Shown: piece after piece, positions 36,301 to 44,597 of the stretch
How positions within the stretch are numbered: position 1 is the first letter of the stretch
How the letters are laid out: the number at the start of each line of letters is the position of its first letter
Source: UA16 sp042095135
Lineage (GTDB): Bacteria; Bacteroidota; Bacteroidia; Flavobacteriales_D; Sanyastnellaceae
Length of the DNA: 62,024 nt
Reading direction: 5' to 3'
NCBI GenBank assembly: GCA_042095135.1
Contig: JBELBV010000008.1
Location: 1 to 62,024 of the forward strand
Notes under the pieces: generated by a model
What the model was told of the DNA's origin: nothing
Databases searched by the model: none
The model's input: the letters and a program-made list of their open reading frames with translations, nothing else
Translations under genes and position numbers: made by a program

Positions 36301-37888
36301 CCGTATCGGTGCAATTATCTGCATCGTCACAAATGCCGTCACCGTCAACATCCGCAGCACACGTTCCACCACAAACACCCAAGGCGTCCAGTGACGTACA
36401 TGAACCATCGTCATCGGTAGCACTCGAATCGTAGTTGCACGCTGCTGAATCGGTGCAACCACCGACTTCGTCAACATCGCAGACCCCGTCGTTATCAGTA
36501 TCACCATCGACAACTGTTCCTGACCCGTCTGTTTCGCCGGAGCAGCTGTCACAACCCGTAGCATAAATGCATGTTGTCAAGTCGCTGATCGACTTTGTCG
36601 CGTCGTAGTTGCACGCATCGCTCACCGTACAACCCGCACACGAATCGTATTCACACGTTCCGTCGTCGTCTGTAGCTGCAGCGTCATAGTTGCAGGCACT
36701 AGCATTCGTACAACCATCAACTTCCAACTCATCACACACGCCATCACTGTCTGCGTCATTCAAACAGTCTCCGGTGCAGTTATAGTAAGTCGCTGGGTAC
36801 GTGCAAGCACCCGAATCATCTGTTGCAGTCGCGTCATAATTACACGCGGTTGCATCTTGACAGCCTGAAATTTCGTCTTCGTCACAAACTCCATCCGAAT
36901 CTGTATCGTTCAAACAATTGCCATTGCAATCGTAATGAGTTGCTCCATACAAGTCCAAAGGATAGTTACAGGACTCCGAATCGGCAATGGTCGCTTCTGG
37001 GTTATAGTTGCAGGCTTCTGCCACTGTGCAACCCGAGCAACTCACGTACTCACAACCACTGTTCGTCGTAGCATTGCAATCGTAATTACAAGCAGCTTCG
37101 TTTTGGCAGCCCACTGATTCGTTGTCGTCATAAACGCCGTTTCCATTCGCATCAGCAACCGCAGACCCTCCATCGGTGGTTGTTGACTGAACGTAAACCG
37201 TAATCTCATTCCATGCCTTTCGCGCACCGCAGTTGTTCAACACCTCAATAGCAAACGTGTAGTAGCCTTCGATTGTGGCGTCAAAGCCGGTTCCGTCTGG
37301 ATTGAGATTCGCAATCTCAGTAGAACCCAAGTTGGTATTAATGCCGAAGCTGGAGAAGTCTTGAGCTTGCGTAAATGGATTCGAGTCAAACGCCTCCCCA
37401 ATGTTGATGGAATACATATCCGATTCTGTGTATCCAAAACACGGGTCAAAATCGATGTGAAGAATTACCTCAACACTATCAAACGCGCCGCCTTCAATGC
37501 CTGCATACATGAAAATATTCCACTTGGCCTCCGGACCTGAACCTGCCGGTCCGTTTTGCGTGTCAGGGCTATACCCAGGCTGAACGAAATACACATTGCC
37601 ATCGCTCGAAACATTATCGTTGGGAGCAGTCGTATTGCGCAACTTGACACCGAGAAATGTTGAAATATCGCTGTTCTCGAGAACACAAAGGTTGTTATCA
37701 GAGACCCCCGTACCTAAGGACCAGTAAGAAGAGTTGTTCAGTGGATCCAGGTAATCGGAGCCTGATAGATAATCAACACCGGTTTGCTGAGAACCGAAAC
37801 CAGCGTAAGACACCGGAGATGGCTCAGAACACAGCTGAGCGGAGGCCATGAGTGGCAATGCCACGAGGAGGGAGAGTATAGATCGCAT
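33398..37888 (-). CDS. Giant exported Cys/Asp-rich repeat protein, 1496 residues
   Basis: The start at 37888 gives a clear signal peptide (MRSILSLLVALPLMASAQ); the longer frame would begin 26 residues earlier in the leader. Residues about 19-255 are a non-repetitive adhesin-like beta domain. The remainder is an array of about 28 units of the form GC-x3-ACNYD-x-ATxDDGSC, alternating with TSP3-like calcium motifs (DTDNDGVCD.DEV). Cysteine spacing is regular, suggesting disulfide-braced, calcium-stabilised rods outside the cell. Two different higher-order units are present (see repeats). The C-terminus lacks a T9SS type A domain and ends with GDLNLDNIVGTSDLLILLSSFG, a dockerin-like calcium loop. 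It is probably a surface stalk or adhesin; function is unproven. Confidence 0.85.
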   Translation of the reverse strand: MRSILSLLVALPLMASAQLCSEPSPVSYAGFGSQQTGVDYLSGSDYLDPLNNSSYWSLGTGVSDNNLCVLENSDISTFLGVKLRNTTAPNDNVSSDGNVYFVQPGYSPDTQNGPAGSGPEAKWNIFMYAGIEGGAFDSVEVILHIDFDPCFGYTESDMYSINIGEAFDSNPFTQAQDFSSFGINTNLGSTEIANLNPDGTGFDATIEGYYTFAIEVLNNCGARKAWNEITVYVQSTTTDGGSAVADANGNGVYDDNESVGCQNEAACNYDCNATTNSGCEYVSCSGCTVAEACNYNPEATIADSESCNYPLDLYGATHYDCNGNCLNDTDSDGVCDEDEISGCQDATACNYDATATDDSGACTYPATYYNCTGDCLNDADSDGVCDELEVDGCTNASACNYDAAATDDDGTCEYDSCAGCTVSDACNYDATKSISDLTTCIYATGCDSCSGETDGSGTVVDGDTDNDGVCDVDEVGGCTDSAACNYDSSATDDDGSCTSLDALGVCGGTCAADVDGDGICDDADNCTDTAACNYSDSANEACESLSCAGCTVVQACNYDATATISSATCVFATGCDSCSGATDGTGTVIDGDTDNDGVCDVYEVAGCTYSAACNYNDTATDDDGSCESLDALGVCGGSCAADADGDGICDDTDNCTDTATCNYNDPANEACESISCAGCTVVQACNYDASATISLNTCVYATGCDSCSGATDGTGQIVDGDTDNDGVCDANEVNGCTDMNAPNYDAQATEDDGSCLPSNYGCMIPSDCNYDATATYFEQTLCSPANGGSTPCSGGMAGNPTPLGLITTCAIESACNYNEEGACEWTSCTGCMNEDGCDYDAGNLYPLPCDFVTCYGCTNAAADNYDAAYTIDDGSCIISGCTNANACNYDASATTDDGSCDFTSCVGCMDATACNYDAAATLNELLQCVYATGCDSCSGATDGTGTVVDGDSDDDGVCDADEVAGCTDNAACNYDASATDDDSSCQYLDACGVCGGPGVDTDNDGVCDTNEVVGCMNDDACNYDASATDDAGCEFTSCVGCMDATACNYDDTATLNELLQCVYATGCDTCSGETNGTGTVLDGDADDDGTCDADEVSGCTDSDACNYNENATDDDSSCQYLDACGVCGGTGVDTDNDGVCDSEEVVGCMNSAACNYDSSATDNAGCDFTSCVGCMDDTACTYDPTATLNQPLDCEYPDTGYDCNDVCLNDSDNDGVCDEFEVAGCTDGDACNYNAAATDEDGSCAYPAEDYLDCAGNCLTDEDEDGVCDEVEVFGCDITTACNYDASATENDGSCEFTSCAGCTDATACNYDSTATLSNNITCTYIPAGWEDCDQTICTDSDNDGICDFDEPAGCIGEFNEPHLGLSGVVETAVAVADWATTGFAGAASDDTGVAGTTYVDYAGRLDDGRYSVTRVYTTIDVCNNVSQAGQLIIADASHPAGCTNANATSYDPAAINDDGSCDYSPACLGDLNLDNIVGTSDLLILLSSFGLPCPE
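34687..35085 (-). repeat. Higher-order repeat B, period 399 bp (133 residues)
   Basis: A different block type repeats once here, anchored on CDSCSG/CDTCSG at about 35085 and 34686. Its sub-units are QYLDACGVCGG, VDTDNDGVCD..EVVGCM, GCEFTSCVGCMDATACNYD and TLNELLQCVYATG. Similarity continues on both sides, roughly 34380-35190. Confidence 0.8.
35776..36549 (-). repeat. Higher-order repeat A, period 387 bp (129 residues)
   Basis: The anchor CDSCSG occurs at about 36549, 36162 and 35775, exactly 387 bp apart. Each unit carries the same order of sub-repeats, including SLDALGVCGG, DGDGICDD, NCTDTA.CNY and AGCTVVQACNYDA. This indicates whole-block duplication rather than independent unit drift. Confidence 0.85.
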
Positions 37889-37912
37889 CGTTGGAGCAGT
37901 GATAATTCTTAA

Positions 37913-37920
37913 TAAAGATA
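37913..37920 (-). promoter_or_regulatory. Possible -7 box of the giant repeat gene
   Basis: On the minus strand TATCTTTA matches TAnnTTTG with one mismatch and lies 24 bases before the start codon. The nearest upstream TTG is 24 bases away (37945-37947), longer than usual. The surrounding leader is AT-rich. Confidence 0.35.
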
Positions 37921-38111
37921 CAAAAAAGAGACGACTAATTAAAACAATTTTTAAACTGAAGGTCAAAATTTGTCGACTAATGCATTATTTGTCTTAGAGC
38001 AAACACTCGCGCCCCTTTTACGGTAGCATATCCTTGAAGGTTGCATTTTATTGCGTCTTTCATGCATTTGGAAGGCTCTAACCCCTATTTTCGCACTTTA
38101 ATTTTGTACTA

Positions 38112-38366
38112 GTGAACATATTTGTAGGAAACCTTGCTTGGGGAGTCGATGACTTGGCCCTGAGAGAAGCGTTCGAAGCTCATGGAGAGGTCGAACGAGC
38201 CAAAGTCATCCACGACCGTGAAACGGGCCGAAGCCGAGGTTTTGGTTTTGTTGAAATGCCTAACCAGGAAGAAGCCGAAGCGGCACTCGAAGCCATGGAA
38301 GGAAAAGATCTCATGGGACGAGAAATCCGTTGCAACGAAAGCGAATCGCGCGAACGTCGTTCGTGA
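38112..38366 (+). CDS. RRM-type RNA-binding protein
   Basis: An 84-residue protein consisting of a single RNA recognition motif. RNP2 is IFVGNL (3-8) and RNP1 is RGFGFVEM (42-49); a short charged tail (SESRERRS) follows. Such small RRM proteins in Bacteroidota and cyanobacteria bind mRNA and are often cold-responsive, which is inferred here. The start is GTG, because no ATG lies in frame near the conserved MNIFVGNL beginning. A TATTTTCG element at 38086-38093 is a candidate -7 box. A strong terminator follows, so the gene is monocistronic. Confidence 0.93.
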   Translation: MNIFVGNLAWGVDDLALREAFEAHGEVERAKVIHDRETGRSRGFGFVEMPNQEEAEAALEAMEGKDLMGREIRCNESESRERRS

Positions 38367-38384
38367 ACACCATTAACCATTAAG

Positions 38385-38410
38385 AAAAGGGGGCTATTGC
38401 CCCCTTTTTT
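38385..38410 (+). terminator. Intrinsic terminator after the RRM gene
   Basis: A 10-bp stem, AAAAGGGGGC at 38385-38394 with GCCCCCTTTT at 38399-38408, has a TATT loop and a T run to 38410. Its A-rich left arm would also allow use from the convergent beta-glucan operon on the minus strand. Confidence 0.9.
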
Positions 38411-38439
38411 ATGCCATAAACCAAAAGGAGCTTAGCGCC

Positions 38440-39300
38440 TTAGAATTTACGTTTCTCATTGGCATCCCACAGCCCCCAAAATGCTCCCACACTCCCCTCT
38501 GCACCGACTTTCCAGCCTTCGTCAAAAGCAGAAAAATAGAACATCTCGATGCCTTCTCGTTGGGACCACTCTTGCGCATTGATAAAGTATTTGAGTGCAT
38601 TCTCGTATCCCGGTTCAGCAGCACCGAGGGCATCGCCTGAGCTCGGCCAACCTGTCTCGGTGATGATGACGCGTTTGCCAGGTGCTGCCTGCACGGCTTG
38701 GTAGTACATCTGCTTCATGTAAAGCAGAGAATAATCAATGTGACAAGCCTCCCAGTACGGGTAGCAATTCGCCAAGATCACGTCACATACCTCGGTAATC
38801 TTAGGCCGATTGGTAAATTCATAGTACGCATCTACGTAGCCGACAGGTAGTCCATTCAGGGCTTGTTTAGCCCGGTGGATGTATTCAATCAACTCCTCCT
38901 CCTCGAGTTCTTCACGATACATCACCTCATTGCCCACTGCCGCCACGTCCACATAACCAGCATTCGCAAGGGCGATCAATCCCTGCAGCTCCTCTTCGTT
39001 TTTGTCTTTCTCTTCGCCCAGCCATGCGCCAACAAGTGTCTTGAGCCCATATTCCTTAGCGAGTTTTGGAATAATCTCATTCCCTTGAGTACATGAAAAC
39101 ACACGAATCCAATCCGTGTGTGGCACGAGTAACTCCAATTTTCGACGAACCTGGGCCTCTGAAATGGGGTCTCCTGGTTCTTGGGTACCTTCATAAGGGC
39201 TGAAACAAACGCCGTGCATCTTGGCATTCAAAAACTGGTTGCATTGCTCTTGCAACTCAGTTCGATTGAGCCCATTGACTTCTTGTCCTGTTAAGGACAT
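38440..39300 (-). CDS. GH17-like beta-1,3-glucanase without signal peptide
   Basis: A 286-residue clan GH-A barrel resembling GH17. The proton donor is Glu125 in AVGNEVMYR and the nucleophile is Glu215 in IITETGWPSSG, the classic GH17 pair. The start at 39300 follows an AGGAAAGAG stretch; the ATG at 39324 is an alternative. Neither start gives a signal peptide, so the enzyme is predicted to be cytoplasmic, unlike its paralogue at 43283. It is the last gene of the five-gene beta-glucan operon. Its likely role is cutting imported beta-1,3-gluco-oligosaccharides, or transglycosylation. Family assignment rests on motifs. Confidence 0.83.
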   Translation of the reverse strand: MSLTGQEVNGLNRTELQEQCNQFLNAKMHGVCFSPYEGTQEPGDPISEAQVRRKLELLVPHTDWIRVFSCTQGNEIIPKLAKEYGLKTLVGAWLGEEKDKNEEELQGLIALANAGYVDVAAVGNEVMYREELEEEELIEYIHRAKQALNGLPVGYVDAYYEFTNRPKITEVCDVILANCYPYWEACHIDYSLLYMKQMYYQAVQAAPGKRVIITETGWPSSGDALGAAEPGYENALKYFINAQEWSQREGIEMFYFSAFDEGWKVGAEGSVGAFWGLWDANEKRKF

Positions 39301-39355
39301 GATTTTCTCTTTCCTATACGACATGTTTAACTATGTCTTTTGGTTGGTGTAATGA

Positions 39356-40777
39356 TCAGGCCGCGCGCTTCTTCACCAATTCAGCTTTCAATTGCTCGGC
39401 TCGTTCTTCCGTGATATCATAATTCTTCATGATAAGTACAGCGCCGATTACCCCCGCGATGGGGAGGAGTGAGTAAAACGCACGCATGCCGTTAACGGCT
39501 GATTCGGTAGCATTACCGGCATCAAATCCGACGACAGACAAGATGGCGCCGCTCAAAAGCGCCGCGACTCCGAAGCCGAGCTTGACCATCCACCAGTACA
39601 CCGCACCGAGCACGCCCTCGCGACGCTTTCCCGTTCGGAGTTCATCGAGATCACAGACGTCGGCTGTCATGCTCATCATGATGGTGAACAGGCTGCCAAT
39701 ACCAAAGGAGTGGAACGGCAGCGCAAACAAAAACATGTACGGTTTGCCCGGAATGAATAAAAACCAAAACAGCACGTAGCCAACAATAGAAATGAACTGC
39801 GACACCATGAAGGCCTTTTTCTTGCCAAGCTTCTTGGACATCCACGTCACCACCGGGATAACGAGAAACGTAGTGATCAACGCACCCACCGATCCGTGCA
39901 TGGCTGGCCAGGTCCCTGCACTTGCCGGATCGCTGTTGAACATGTAGTGCACAATGATCAAGAACGTGAAGGCTGCAATGACATTGAATGAATTGAAAAT
40001 CAAGAAGGTAGCACCAGCTATCTGGCGAAATTGTTTAATACGAAACGCCTCAAAAGCACCGGTAAAAATATCCTTGACGCTCCTCACCACGCGTCCTGCA
40101 CTGATGGGGACAAAATCATCCCGATCCAGGGTGGATTTACTCTTGATGAAAATGGCCGGAATCAAGGCGAAAATGGTGCAGGGAATGGCCACCCATATGG
40201 AAAGGTCCCTCACGCCTTGGTCAGCGCCCTCCGGAAACCAGGCAGGGTCATAGAGGATCACCCAGAACCAAGGTGCCACCACCCAGGCCCACTGTCCGAT
40301 GAACTGCGCCACAGCCATGATGTTCGTCCGCTCGTGGAAATCCTCGCTGATCTCATACCCCATGGCAACGTAGGGAACACTGAAAATGGTGAGCCCCAAA
40401 TAGAAAACCAGCGACCAACTAAGGAAATAAATGAAATTGTAGACCACCCCATCCCCTTTGTGCAGCTGCCACATCGCCACATAGGCTATGCCCATGAGAA
40501 TGGCGCCAATGAAAACGTACTGCCTACGTCTTCCCCACTTGGACCGAGTGTTGTCCGATATGAAGCCCATGACAGGATCGGTAATGGCATCAAAAATGCG
40601 CGGAAGGAATTGAATGGTGCCCCACAAAATGGCCGCAAACCCCAAGTCTTGAACGAGAACGATGATGAACACACCCAAAGCCGCGGGGAACATCTGATTC
40701 GCCAACATGCCAAAACCAAAGGCTATCTTTTGCCCCATGGGAACGGCTGAGGCTGGTACCGAAGAAGATGAAGACAT
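39356..40777 (-). CDS. GPH-family sugar:cation symporter (MelB-like)
   Basis: A 473-residue transporter with about 12 hydrophobic segments. The GPH hallmark FDAITDPVMGFISDNTRSKWGRRR is split here as AITDPVMG, ISDNTRS and WGRRRQYV near residues 60-90. A second half-signature MTADVCDLDELRTGKRREG is present. These carriers import glycosides with H+ or Na+. In this operon the probable cargo is a gluco-oligosaccharide released from laminarin, which is an inference from neighbours. The gene lies 14 bases after the GH-A/GH30 gene. No TonB-dependent SusC/SusD pair accompanies it. Confidence 0.9.
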   Translation of the reverse strand: MSSSSSVPASAVPMGQKIAFGFGMLANQMFPAALGVFIIVLVQDLGFAAILWGTIQFLPRIFDAITDPVMGFISDNTRSKWGRRRQYVFIGAILMGIAYVAMWQLHKGDGVVYNFIYFLSWSLVFYLGLTIFSVPYVAMGYEISEDFHERTNIMAVAQFIGQWAWVVAPWFWVILYDPAWFPEGADQGVRDLSIWVAIPCTIFALIPAIFIKSKSTLDRDDFVPISAGRVVRSVKDIFTGAFEAFRIKQFRQIAGATFLIFNSFNVIAAFTFLIIVHYMFNSDPASAGTWPAMHGSVGALITTFLVIPVVTWMSKKLGKKKAFMVSQFISIVGYVLFWFLFIPGKPYMFLFALPFHSFGIGSLFTIMMSMTADVCDLDELRTGKRREGVLGAVYWWMVKLGFGVAALLSGAILSVVGFDAGNATESAVNGMRAFYSLLPIAGVIGAVLIMKNYDITEERAEQLKAELVKKRAA

Positions 40778-40791
40778 GATTCGACTGATTT

Positions 40792-43275
40792 TCAGATTTC
40801 GTGAGGGGTTAGAACCAACGTTTGAAGCGATTGGGCTTCAAGAACGATGCGGACGTCTTCGGAAAGACCGTCGATGTGCACAGTGCGCGCCATTTCACCA
40901 GGGTTGAAGCAAACGATCACGAGGGTACCATCCGCATTCTCTGTTGCTACGGCCATCACCTCAGCGTCTTCGCAATCACTAGCCAGGACTGTTGCACCGG
41001 GTCGGATGAACTTGCTGAAATGGCACATTACGTCGTACAAGGGCGTGAAATACACTTCGTCCTTTTCCGGGTCCACAATGACAGGCGCGATGCACCAATT
41101 TTTGAACCAATTGGGGCCGCCTTGGCGATCAAGCACCATGTTCCAGTCCACCCATCCATTGACCCAATGGTTCAAGGAGCCGATGATATCACGAGCATAC
41201 CGGTTGACAGGGGCGTACTTGGGGTGCAGGTATTTTTTGTCGTCTTCGCGCCATGTGAAGCCCCAGTCCGTGGCTTCCTTCCGCCAGTACCAATCATCGT
41301 CTTGCCAAACGGGCACCTCGGCATCGATGCACCCTTCGGTTTGGATGAGCAACTTCTCCGGGGCTGCTGCATGTGCTCGATCCAATTCATCTGGAAAGTA
41401 GTCGTAGGTGCTTTCGTACCAATGCACCGCAGTGCCTGCGAAGTGTTTCGAACTTGCGGAATCCCGGTACATCGACGCCGTCCACTCGCCCAGACCGGCG
41501 CGGTTTTGATCGTAGCCCAGAACGTTCAGGTGCCCTAATCCATTCGAATCGAGTGCCGGACCCAAATAATCTTGGACGAATTCCGTCATTTCGTCGGGCG
41601 TGTAAAGCATGCTTTCCCAGTTGTTGCCGTTGCCATGGGGTTCGTTCTCAACTGTAAAGCCCCACAATGGGATGTCATTTTCATGGCATTCTTGGGCGTA
41701 CTTGACAAAAAACTGTGCCCATGTAGGTTGCATTTCCTTCAACAAGCGCCCCCCTACCCATGCGTTGTTGTCCTTCATCCAAGGCGGAGCCGTCCACGGA
41801 GAGGCAATGAGTTCGAAGCCGTATGGGGAAGCCTGTTGGGCTAATTTGATCATAGGAAACAGGAATTCATGGTCCTGTTCCATGTTGAAATGCTTCAACT
41901 CTATGTCTCCTTCCACTTCTGCATAACTGTAGTGGAACCGCGAAAAGTCGCACGAATTCATGTGCGTCCTGGTCAAACTGTAATTCGCCCCTTCCTCGGC
42001 GAAATACGCTTCGATGATATTGGCCCTTTGAGTAGGGCTCAATTGGTGAACGAGGTAGGCCGATGCATCTGTAAACGAACCGCCAAAACCGTTAATGTTC
42101 TGCTTGCGACGATCTGTGTGCACGCGCAAACGAATTTCTTCAGGGTGCGACGCATTTCGCTGTTCCACATCTGCCTCAGGAACTTGATGAAACCGGCCTC
42201 CTTGCCGACTAGATTCGTACACTGCCTTTTGGAGTTTGCCTTTCTTCATGGACGAGGGGTTGTTCGCGTTGAAAAAGGATTTGACCACATCAAATGCCGC
42301 TTTTGGTTGCCGGTGAATGTCTACCAGCCCCCAATGTTCTTCGTTGGCGTCGCTGTCGTACGGCACACCGCTGCTCTCGGGGGCCACTCCGCCTTGATCT
42401 TGCACATCTGCTCGCCCTGCTTTCCACCAGCCGTCGGTGAAGGAGAATACCGCGGCACCGGCGCATCGGACCGAGTCTGAGAACAATGGCTCCAACAGCG
42501 CTCGTGTGGCGTCTGCTTGTGCACGTTGGTTGGGACCTTGCTCGTAGCCCAGTGCCGACGTTGACATGTAACTGTCGGCACCGATTTCTGAGAAGTACAT
42601 GGGCTTGTCGCTGAGCTTGGCAAAGTCCATGGCAGCAGTGTATGAGACATCCCAACGGTATACGTTGAGTCCCCATAGGTCGATGTTGGGAAGTGCAGCG
42701 AGCAACTCCACTTCTGGCACTTCGCCGTGGGCAGTAGCTACCGGATGGTTCGGGTCTTCCGCGTGGATTGCATCAACTGCAGCCGACAAGTCAGCATACC
42801 ACATCTGGATGTCGCCCCCAAACCACTCGGGGTGGAAATTGTATTCGTTGCCCAATTCCCACACCAGAATGGCCGGATGACCCTTGAATTGCTTTACGTA
42901 TTCGAGGTAAGTACCCGATTGGATGTCGTACGTACCTCCCTGATTGTAACCGAAACCTATGATGACCCGCAAACCGGCATCGCTGATTTCATCGAGCACA
43001 TGTTTTGAGGCAATGGGCTCATACACGCGGATGGTATTGACCCCCATCTCTTTCATGAGTCCCAGGTCTTCGGTCAAGGTGGAAAAACTTCGCGTGGAAT
43101 CTCCAATGGCAACAGGATGGTAGCAAACGCCTTTGATGCGGTGGATGCCGTCGGCCGTTTGAAGTTGACCTTCGGCAGTCCAAACCTTTCCGGCTGAATT
43201 CGAACCACAAGAAACCCAACAGGTGATGAGAATTCCTGAAGCCAAGGCCCATGCGATTCGCTGAATGTTTTTCAT
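40792..43275 (-). CDS. Two-domain glycosidase lipoprotein: clan GH-A barrel fused to GH30
   Basis: An 827-residue exported protein with a lipoprotein-like N-terminus (candidate Cys23 in VSCGS, an imperfect lipobox). Domain 1 (about 40-335) is a GH2/GH5-like TIM barrel with Glu144 in WELGNE and Glu230 in YFSEIGAD as the expected acid/base and nucleophile. Domain 2 (about 380-827) is GH30: NGFGGSFTDAS, SPWTAPPWM, Glu545 in VENEP and Glu647 in QTEGC, followed by the beta-sandwich that closes GH30 enzymes. Bacterial GH30 of this type cleaves beta-1,6-glucan branches. The linker at 340-375 is basic and includes Met343, a possible internal start. Both catalytic pairs appear intact. Confidence 0.85.
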   Translation of the reverse strand: MKNIQRIAWALASGILITCWVSCGSNSAGKVWTAEGQLQTADGIHRIKGVCYHPVAIGDSTRSFSTLTEDLGLMKEMGVNTIRVYEPIASKHVLDEISDAGLRVIIGFGYNQGGTYDIQSGTYLEYVKQFKGHPAILVWELGNEYNFHPEWFGGDIQMWYADLSAAVDAIHAEDPNHPVATAHGEVPEVELLAALPNIDLWGLNVYRWDVSYTAAMDFAKLSDKPMYFSEIGADSYMSTSALGYEQGPNQRAQADATRALLEPLFSDSVRCAGAAVFSFTDGWWKAGRADVQDQGGVAPESSGVPYDSDANEEHWGLVDIHRQPKAAFDVVKSFFNANNPSSMKKGKLQKAVYESSRQGGRFHQVPEADVEQRNASHPEEIRLRVHTDRRKQNINGFGGSFTDASAYLVHQLSPTQRANIIEAYFAEEGANYSLTRTHMNSCDFSRFHYSYAEVEGDIELKHFNMEQDHEFLFPMIKLAQQASPYGFELIASPWTAPPWMKDNNAWVGGRLLKEMQPTWAQFFVKYAQECHENDIPLWGFTVENEPHGNGNNWESMLYTPDEMTEFVQDYLGPALDSNGLGHLNVLGYDQNRAGLGEWTASMYRDSASSKHFAGTAVHWYESTYDYFPDELDRAHAAAPEKLLIQTEGCIDAEVPVWQDDDWYWRKEATDWGFTWREDDKKYLHPKYAPVNRYARDIIGSLNHWVNGWVDWNMVLDRQGGPNWFKNWCIAPVIVDPEKDEVYFTPLYDVMCHFSKFIRPGATVLASDCEDAEVMAVATENADGTLVIVCFNPGEMARTVHIDGLSEDVRIVLEAQSLQTLVLTPHEI

Positions 43276-43282
43276 GATCGAC

Positions 43283-44590
43283 TCAATGATGTGCAGGGTG
43301 TAAGACGTGACGATTCAGCAGATCGGTCTCCCCGGAATACGAGCATTGAATAAGGTGTCCGTTTCGGGTGAGTCCATCAAAGACGCCGTGTTTGACCAAC
43401 GGCCAAAGGGCGAATTTTGCCTCACCGTCGACCGTGAATAGGCCAAAATGATTTTCTGAATCGGTGGGGTTGGCGGCGCTTTTCCAAGGTTCATCAAAAG
43501 CCTCGAAGTAGAAGCAACTAATGCCCGCACTTTGTGTCCAATCGCGCATCCCTTGGTAAAACAAGGCTTGTTTGTATTCGTCTGCCGCCCTTGAGCCCTC
43601 CGGACCGTAGAATCCATCGCTGATAGTCGCCCAGCCCGTTTCGCCAATGTGGACGGGCTTGTCCTCATCGATGCTCTGCACATACGCCACGACTTGGGCA
43701 TACTGGTTTTGGCTGTAGGCGACTGCCCTGGCCATGGCGTTTTCCACCGCACCATTGTTTCCCTTGCCAACTTCCACCCCATCCAAGGCTTCACCACTCC
43801 AAAATACGGGATTGTAGTGCGTGTCATGGAAAGGGTACGTGTGCATCGACACGTAATCAACCGCTTGAATCAGCGCATTTAAATCTTCATTGTGGTATTC
43901 CGAGCCGCCGCCACCCCAAGAAGCGAAGTTGTCCGAGCTTGTGATCCACACGTCTGTTGGCAGGCCGCCGTCCGCCTTCAACGCCTGCAAGTGGTTTACC
44001 CAACGGAGAATCACGCCTGGTGACACAAAATAAGAAGCCGCCCAGTGCACCATCGCTTCATTGCCAACCGCGATGACCTTGACGATGTCCGGGGACTGCT
44101 GAGCCAATGCCACAGCGCGCTCGATTTCTTGTGCGTTGGCTTCCGCGTCCTCCACAGTGTGATCTGGTGAATCTGTCCAAGCGCCTGCACAATCAATCCA
44201 CGCCCCGAGCATCACGTACATCTCGAATGTGGTGTCCTCTTGCTTCAATTCGTGAATCGCTTGGACCACGTTTCCGGCATGTGGGAGTTGAACATTGTAC
44301 GTACGCAATATTCGAATTCCCATGGCGTGAAGGATTCTTATATCTTCCTTTAACTCCGCCAGCGATGGCTGTTCCGTGCGACTCAGCCCACGGTAACCGC
44401 CGTATGAAATCGCAGGAAAGCTCGGGTTTCCAAGAAGGTCAGCGGCCATACGGTCGTTCGTCGTTTTCATTTCATTTTCCATTCCACAAGAAGCCAATGC
44501 CCCCATAAGTATCACCGAAAAGCACAGGGTCCTTGTCGGCAGCCTGAAGCCTATAAATCTAGGATTCGAAACTGAGAATCGCCACATCAT
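43283..44590 (-). CDS. GH17-like glucanase lipoprotein
   Basis: A 435-residue lipoprotein: the lipobox LASC places the lipidated cysteine at 35. The barrel carries SYGGYRGLSR, RTYNV and the catalytic pair Glu178 (AVGNEAMVHW) and Glu317 (HIGETGWAT), the GH17-type arrangement. The predicted location is the outer membrane or periplasm. It begins 7 bases after the phosphorylase gene and ends 7 bases before the GH-A/GH30 gene. The likely role is endo- or exo-cleavage of beta-1,3-glucan before import. The N-terminus is long and basic, and the second Met (44587) is an equally good start. Confidence 0.82.
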   Translation of the reverse strand: MMWRFSVSNPRFIGFRLPTRTLCFSVILMGALASCGMENEMKTTNDRMAADLLGNPSFPAISYGGYRGLSRTEQPSLAELKEDIRILHAMGIRILRTYNVQLPHAGNVVQAIHELKQEDTTFEMYVMLGAWIDCAGAWTDSPDHTVEDAEANAQEIERAVALAQQSPDIVKVIAVGNEAMVHWAASYFVSPGVILRWVNHLQALKADGGLPTDVWITSSDNFASWGGGGSEYHNEDLNALIQAVDYVSMHTYPFHDTHYNPVFWSGEALDGVEVGKGNNGAVENAMARAVAYSQNQYAQVVAYVQSIDEDKPVHIGETGWATISDGFYGPEGSRAADEYKQALFYQGMRDWTQSAGISCFYFEAFDEPWKSAANPTDSENHFGLFTVDGEAKFALWPLVKHGVFDGLTRNGHLIQCSYSGETDLLNRHVLHPAHH

Positions 44591-44597
44591 CTCTGGA

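Larger units (their letters stand above)
33835..37114 (-). repeat. Array of GCTDxxACNYD / TSP3-like repeats
   Basis: About 27 degenerate copies of a 21-26-residue unit (GCTD..ACNYD..ATDDDGSC) run almost without break, interleaved with calcium-binding DxDNDGVCDxxE segments. One further copy (GCTNANATSYDPAAINDDGSC) sits apart near 33502-33567, close to the C-terminus. The plus strand of this region yields many His/Arg-rich open frames that are only shadows of the repeat. Confidence 0.9.

Noticed and set aside
33835..37114. Regularly spaced repeats that might be a CRISPR array
   Set aside because: The repeats are coding, degenerate, in frame with codon periodicity, and lack unrelated spacers or any cas gene.
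33605..37200. Many plus-strand open frames rich in His, Arg and Cys across the repeat gene
   Set aside because: They are antisense shadows of the GAC/GAT/TGC-rich repeat codons; none has start context, and the minus-strand protein has a signal peptide and ordered repeats.
38068..38093. A full TTTG/TATTTTCG promoter for the RRM gene
   Set aside because: The spacing between the elements is only 15 bases, shorter than the usual 19-20, so only the -7-like element is mentioned.
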